Shown piece after piece: positions 6,054 to 8,925 of a stretch of DNA of 8,925 nt (positions are counted from its first letter, which is position 1; each line of letters begins with the position of its first letter). Under the pieces are notes generated by a model that saw nothing but the letters and a program-made list of their open reading frames with translations, did not search any database and was not told the origin of the DNA. This DNA comes from Clostridiales bacterium (GTDB taxonomy: Bacteria; Bacillota; Clostridia; Lachnospirales; WQUN01), in the NCBI GenBank assembly GCA_031269415.1, contig JAISZF010000123.1:1-8925 (forward strand), read 5' to 3'. A program made the position numbers and the translations under genes.

Positions 6054-7472
6054 CTAAACCGCTGTTAATTTTTCTTTCCCTATTACCCCGTTTTTCTCAA
6101 GATACGCCAACACAACATAGGCGACCAATGACAGTCCTCCGCCAAACAGTATGGGCTCCAGGGAAACCAAACCTGTCTGTGACGCCAGCCAGCCCGCGAA
6201 GCCCAAAATAATGGAACCCAAGCAGGCGTATGTTCCTCCAAAGCGGCGTCCCATGAAGCCGAACAATATCGGAAAAGCCAATGTCGCTCCCGTGATATCC
6301 GCGCTCATAACCCATAAATCAAACATTTCTGTGCTGTAGAACATGATGCCCAGGACGGCGATACCAACTACGGCCGTAACAATCTTACCTGTTTTCAGCC
6401 TCTGATTCTCAGTTTGATTTTTACTGATAAACGGAGCAAGCAGATCCTTTTCCACCATAACCGCGCTGACCAGAAGAGTGGAATCGGCCGTGCCCATTAT
6501 AACCGCCAGCAATGACGCCAAAAAGATCGCGCCAAAGAAGTTAGGGATATTTTCCAGAATCATCATAGGAAGCATGGCGTTGCGGGAGCCTTCAAACGCG
6601 GGATAAAACGAGTGCGCGGCAAACCCTAAAAACGCCACCATTGCCGTTAATACCAGGTTAGCCACGATAAAAGTAACAAAGGACTTCTTAAGAACCGGCG
6701 TGTTTTTAGCGGCGTAGCAGCGCTGCCAGATATCGGGCCAGGACACAATGCCCAACGCGAAAACCAGTGTTGAGGATATAGCCGCGACAGGAGATACCAC
6801 GCCGAAAACTTGCAGATGTGTCGCGGGCACTGTGCTGAGGACGGCGCTTAAGCCGCCCGCCTTGCTTACCAGGATAGGAGTCATCACAATAACGCCCAAG
6901 AGGGTCATCGCGCCCTGAATAACGTCCGTAGACGCCACTGCCCACAATCCGCCTAAAGATGTGTAAAAAATTACAATGACAGCGGTTATAATAAGACAGA
7001 GATTATAATTCCAGCCCAAAATAAGGTTCATGATCGTCGCCATGGCTATGTACTGAAACGCCGTGATGGCTATGTAGGCGACTACAATGAGTATGGAGGA
7101 TATGTACTTTGACGTCTTTCCAAACCTTTTCTCAAACCAGTCGCCTATTGTGCTGGCGTTTTCCTCAACCCCGAATTTGTGGATTTTCGGCCCCAGGTAA
7201 AAGACAAACAGCAGATAAGAAATAGAAGTGCCCAATGTGAACCAGGCTTGGTCGATACCCCTATCATAATAATAATAGGTATAACCCATTACAGAACTGG
7301 CGCCAACAATAGTTGCCAGCATTGTGAAGAACAAAATAACGCCGCCGAACCCACGGCCGCCAACGCTGTAATCAGCGGTTGACGTTGTTTTGCGCATACC
7401 TATTACCAAGGCTATACCAATGGTAATGACAAGGTATACCGCCATAACTGTGATGAGCATTGCTTGATTCAT
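6054..7472 (-). CDS. Sodium:solute symporter (SSS family)
   Basis: This 472-residue membrane protein has the hydrophobic pattern of a 13-helix SSS carrier, with the loop TADYSVGGRGFGG (32-44) after helix 1 and the signature region FYTSLGGLWAVASTDVIQG (169-187). Such carriers import amino acids, sugars, vitamins or carboxylates with sodium. The stretch AVIMGTADSTLLVSA (323-337) aligns with the helix that binds sodium in PutP (MST there); here the first hydroxyl residue is Gly327 and the second is Thr328, so one sodium ligand may differ. The ATG at 7472 has AGGAGG at six bases. It is the first gene of the operon; the deacylase ATG follows 14 bases after its stop. Because it is cotranscribed with deacylase and racemase, an N-acyl-amino acid or small acylated peptide is a reasonable substrate, by inference only. 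Confidence 0.9.
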   Translation of the reverse strand: MNQAMLITVMAVYLVITIGIALVIGMRKTTSTADYSVGGRGFGGVILFFTMLATIVGASSVMGYTYYYYDRGIDQAWFTLGTSISYLLFVFYLGPKIHKFGVEENASTIGDWFEKRFGKTSKYISSILIVVAYIAITAFQYIAMATIMNLILGWNYNLCLIITAVIVIFYTSLGGLWAVASTDVIQGAMTLLGVIVMTPILVSKAGGLSAVLSTVPATHLQVFGVVSPVAAISSTLVFALGIVSWPDIWQRCYAAKNTPVLKKSFVTFIVANLVLTAMVAFLGFAAHSFYPAFEGSRNAMLPMMILENIPNFFGAIFLASLLAVIMGTADSTLLVSAVMVEKDLLAPFISKNQTENQRLKTGKIVTAVVGIAVLGIMFYSTEMFDLWVMSADITGATLAFPILFGFMGRRFGGTYACLGSIILGFAGWLASQTGLVSLEPILFGGGLSLVAYVVLAYLEKNGVIGKEKLTAV

Positions 7473-7513
7473 AACGCGCCTCCTAAATAATATAAAACAT
7501 ATATTAATAAAAA

Positions 7514-7542
7514 ATTATATATTGATTAAGGTGAAATGTCAA
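7514..7542 (-). promoter_or_regulatory. Perfect consensus sigma-A promoter of the symporter-deacylase-racemase operon
   Basis: On the minus strand, TTGACA (7542-7537), a 17-base spacer (7536-7520) and TATAAT (7519-7514) match the consensus at all twelve positions. The start should fall near 7507, leaving an A/T-rich leader of about 35 bases before the ATG at 7472. An imperfect AT-only inverted repeat surrounds the -10 and start region and may be a repressor site, since so strong a promoter on a catabolic operon would normally be held in check. Confidence 0.9.
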
Positions 7543-7571
7543 GAAAAGGACAAAATTGGAAACAAAAAAAC

Positions 7572-8534
7572 CTATCTGAATGTGTTGCTAAATTTTAGTC
7601 TCAAGGTACCGCGTTTTTCCAAATGCGCAAGGCAGGATCGCATACACGCGGCGCATACTACTGCGGGTCCGTAAGTAAAATTATACGCGCCCTTTGTATA
7701 TTCAATGTTAGCGCTCAGATAATCCGCGATCTCTTCCGTCGTGGGACGGGGTTTGCCGTCGGCGGTCTCCGTTTCGCTTCCGTCAATGATATTTTTTGAA
7801 TACGCCAAAACCTCATCTGAGGCAAACGGGCTTATACCGCCCCAATGCGCGACATAGCACTTCGCGGCGTCCATCGCTCCGCGCCGGATACATGTTACCC
7901 CCGGTACGTTCACGTCGTCTTGCTTTTGGGCGTACAGAGCCTTCGCGGGGCATTCCGCGACGCACTTCATGCACTTGTCGCAAATATTACCGATTATAGG
8001 ATCCGGCTCCAGCGGGGCGTCGGTTATAATGAAGTAAACCCTCTGCGCGGGACCGAATTCCGGGGTTAGCAGCAAACGGCTGTGCCCTATCTCACCAATG
8101 CCGCATAAAACCGCGGCAACGCGATAATTAAATAAACCGTCCGGCTTTGGCTTAAGCGAACCATCCTCGCGCATTGCCGCCCGCCCGATGTTGTAGCCGC
8201 CAAACCTGTTGCTATGGTACATAACGGAAGCCGCCTCGAATCCGCTATCCTCAAGGAGACTCGCTACGCGCCGCGTAACAACCGGCGCGATAACGCTGTT
8301 TATATCAGCGAACCCGGCAAGGGTATACGCGCTGAAATATGTGCCTTCCTCAACGCCGCGCAGGGAACCCCTGTGTATACGGAAGCCCAGACATACAACA
8401 GACTTCGCCCTCGGCATTATCGTACGCGGATCGTTCTCCTCCGGCGCGCTGTCCCAGCGTTCAACCGACCCGACACCCGCCAGGTCAGCGCCGTATTCTT
8501 TCGCGGCTTGCTTTAAGATTTCGGATGTTAGCAA
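7572..8534 (-). CDS. QueG-like double 4Fe-4S cluster protein (COG1600-type), function unknown
   Basis: This 320-residue cytoplasmic protein follows the layout of epoxyqueuosine reductase relatives. The N-terminus (AAKEYGADLAGVG, 10-22, then DPRTIMPRAKSVVCLG, 35-50) matches the cobalamin-binding half of that family. Cys185, 188, 191 and 195 in CDKCMKCVAECP form the first ferredoxin-type motif. Cys226 with Cys294, 297 and 301 (CAACMRSC) could complete a second cluster, although the final motif lacks the usual proline. It lacks a HEAT-repeat C-terminus, so I would not name it QueG; many anaerobes carry such paralogues of unknown role, and some relatives are reductive-dehalogenase-like. The start is TTG at 8534, chosen because GAGGGGG lies seven bases upstream and the protein then begins like its family. 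Downstream, a T7 run follows the stop directly but no clear stem is seen. It lies between the tRNA-Leu unit and the symporter promoter and seems independently transcribed. Confidence 0.8.
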   Translation of the reverse strand: MLTSEILKQAAKEYGADLAGVGSVERWDSAPEENDPRTIMPRAKSVVCLGFRIHRGSLRGVEEGTYFSAYTLAGFADINSVIAPVVTRRVASLLEDSGFEAASVMYHSNRFGGYNIGRAAMREDGSLKPKPDGLFNYRVAAVLCGIGEIGHSRLLLTPEFGPAQRVYFIITDAPLEPDPIIGNICDKCMKCVAECPAKALYAQKQDDVNVPGVTCIRRGAMDAAKCYVAHWGGISPFASDEVLAYSKNIIDGSETETADGKPRPTTEEIADYLSANIEYTKGAYNFTYGPAVVCAACMRSCLAHLEKRGTLRLKFSNTFR

Positions 8535-8587
8535 GGATAGTCCCCCTCGTTCTGATGATACCCATAAAATATGATCCTTAGCGCTAC

Positions 8588-8610
8588 AAAAATAACGCCT
8601 AAAAAGGCGT
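8588..8610 (-). terminator. Rho-independent terminator of the tRNA-Leu unit
   Basis: On the minus strand, ACGCCT (8610-8605) pairs with AGGCGT (8600-8595) across a TTTT loop and is followed by TTATTTTTG. It lies about 24 bases after the tRNA 3' end. The hairpin also overlaps a TTGACG (8613-8608) that could act as a weak -35 for the iron-sulfur gene, but the matching -10 (TTTGTA) is poor. Confidence 0.75.
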
Positions 8611-8633
8611 CAAGACGTAATTTGATTTCTCAA

Positions 8634-8717
8634 TGCGGATGACAGGACTTGAACCTGCATGAAATTGCTTTCACACGGACCTGACCCGTGCGCGTCTGCC
8701 AATTCCGCCACATCCGC
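8634..8717 (-). tRNA. tRNA-Leu (anticodon CAG)
   Basis: The minus strand folds into a class II tRNA of 84 bases. Acceptor GCGGATG pairs with CATCCGC; a D-arm GCG/CGC follows. The anticodon stem CACGG/CCGTG encloses the loop GTCAGGT with CAG at 8683-8681, preceded by U33 and followed by G37. The long variable arm TGAAA-GCAA-TTTCA is typical of leucine. The T-arm is GCAGG-TTCAAGT-CCTGT and the discriminator is A. The 3' CCA is not encoded (next bases TTG) and must be added afterwards. It decodes CUG. Confidence 0.96.
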
Positions 8718-8730
8718 AATTATAATCCGT

Positions 8731-8759
8731 ATTATATCAATCACGCGCGTGGTTGTCAA
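8731..8759 (-). promoter_or_regulatory. Perfect consensus promoter of tRNA-Leu
   Basis: TTGACA (8759-8754), a 17-base spacer and TATAAT (8736-8731) match consensus exactly on the minus strand. The start should be near 8724, only about seven bases before the mature tRNA 5' end. The spacer contains the ten-base palindrome CACGCGCGTG (8742-8751). Confidence 0.92.
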
Positions 8760-8770
8760 TACCATACGAT

Positions 8771-8804
8771 GAAAAAAACAGGAGAAACGCACCCAATTTT
8801 CCCC
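8771..8804 (-). terminator. Probable terminator of a minus-strand transcript entering from the right
   Basis: On the minus strand, GGGGAAA (8804-8798) can pair with TTTCTCC (8787-8781) through seven pairs, one of them G-T, around a ten-base loop, followed by TGTTTTTTTC (8780-8771). The position, just upstream of the tRNA promoter, suits the end of an operon or small RNA that begins beyond the window. Bases 8805-8925 are strongly T-rich on this strand and show no credible coding frame. Confidence 0.6.
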
Positions 8805-8925
8805 AACAAAACATTGATAAAAACAGACACAAAAGCAAATATAAAACACAGAAAACAAAGCATGGATACAGAGCAATTAAGAATGTACAATAAACATAAG
8901 ATACAAAAAATTCAACTAAATATAT

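Noticed and set aside
7543..7571. Terminator after the iron-sulfur gene
   Set aside because: A run of seven T follows the stop codon, but I could find no GC-containing stem before it.
8610..8876. An 88-codon minus-strand frame
   Set aside because: Its C-terminal third (VAELADAHGSGPC) is simply the tRNA-Leu gene read as protein, a well-known false protein, and the N-terminal part is low-complexity T-rich sequence.

Overview
The window reads as chromosomal DNA of a Gram-positive-type, probably anaerobic bacterium, most likely Firmicutes/Clostridia. The ribosomal block rplU-prp-rpmA-obgE contains a Prp-type protease gene between L21 and L27, and L27 carries the N-terminal extension that Prp removes. 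That combination is typical of Firmicutes and also occurs in Fusobacteria and Synergistetes. Shine-Dalgarno sites are strong (GGAGG-like), promoters match the sigma-A consensus closely, and intergenic DNA is very AT-rich beside mid-GC genes. No mobile element, CRISPR array or phage gene is visible.

Layout. From 1 to 1182 an AT-rich leader precedes one plus-strand gene for a secreted protein of unknown function that contains a duplicated helix-strand motif. From 1186 to 1224 a strong hairpin with A/T flanks serves as a shared terminator between this gene and the converging obgE. From 3600 down to 1223 on the minus strand lies rplU-prp-rpmA-obgE, driven by a TTGACA-17-TATATT promoter and a structured leader. 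From 3601 to 3809 there is a stretch without a convincing gene. From 7542 down to 3810 on the minus strand, a perfect consensus promoter drives a sodium:solute symporter, an N-acyl-D-amino-acid deacylase-type amidohydrolase and a PLP-independent DapF-fold racemase, the last two with overlapping ends. From 8534 down to 7572 is a QueG-like double 4Fe-4S protein. From 8759 down to about 8588 is a tRNA-Leu(CAG) unit with its own consensus promoter and terminator. The far right end (8771-8925) is AT-rich and holds a likely minus-strand terminator for something that begins outside the window.

How the genes work together. The ribosomal block makes L21, L27, the protease that matures L27, and the ribosome-assembly GTPase Obg, all from one compact transcript. 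The three-gene operon at 3810-7472 makes biochemical sense as a salvage route: import of an N-acylated D-amino acid, removal of the acyl group, then conversion of the D-amino acid to the L-form. The racemase resembles the histidine racemases CntK (Staphylococcus) and HisR (Fusobacterium) rather than true diaminopimelate epimerase. It sits here without the opine-metallophore genes that accompany CntK. The route is an inference from gene families and order. The other main oddity is a Prp protease whose catalytic loop appears about six residues shorter than the usual form.
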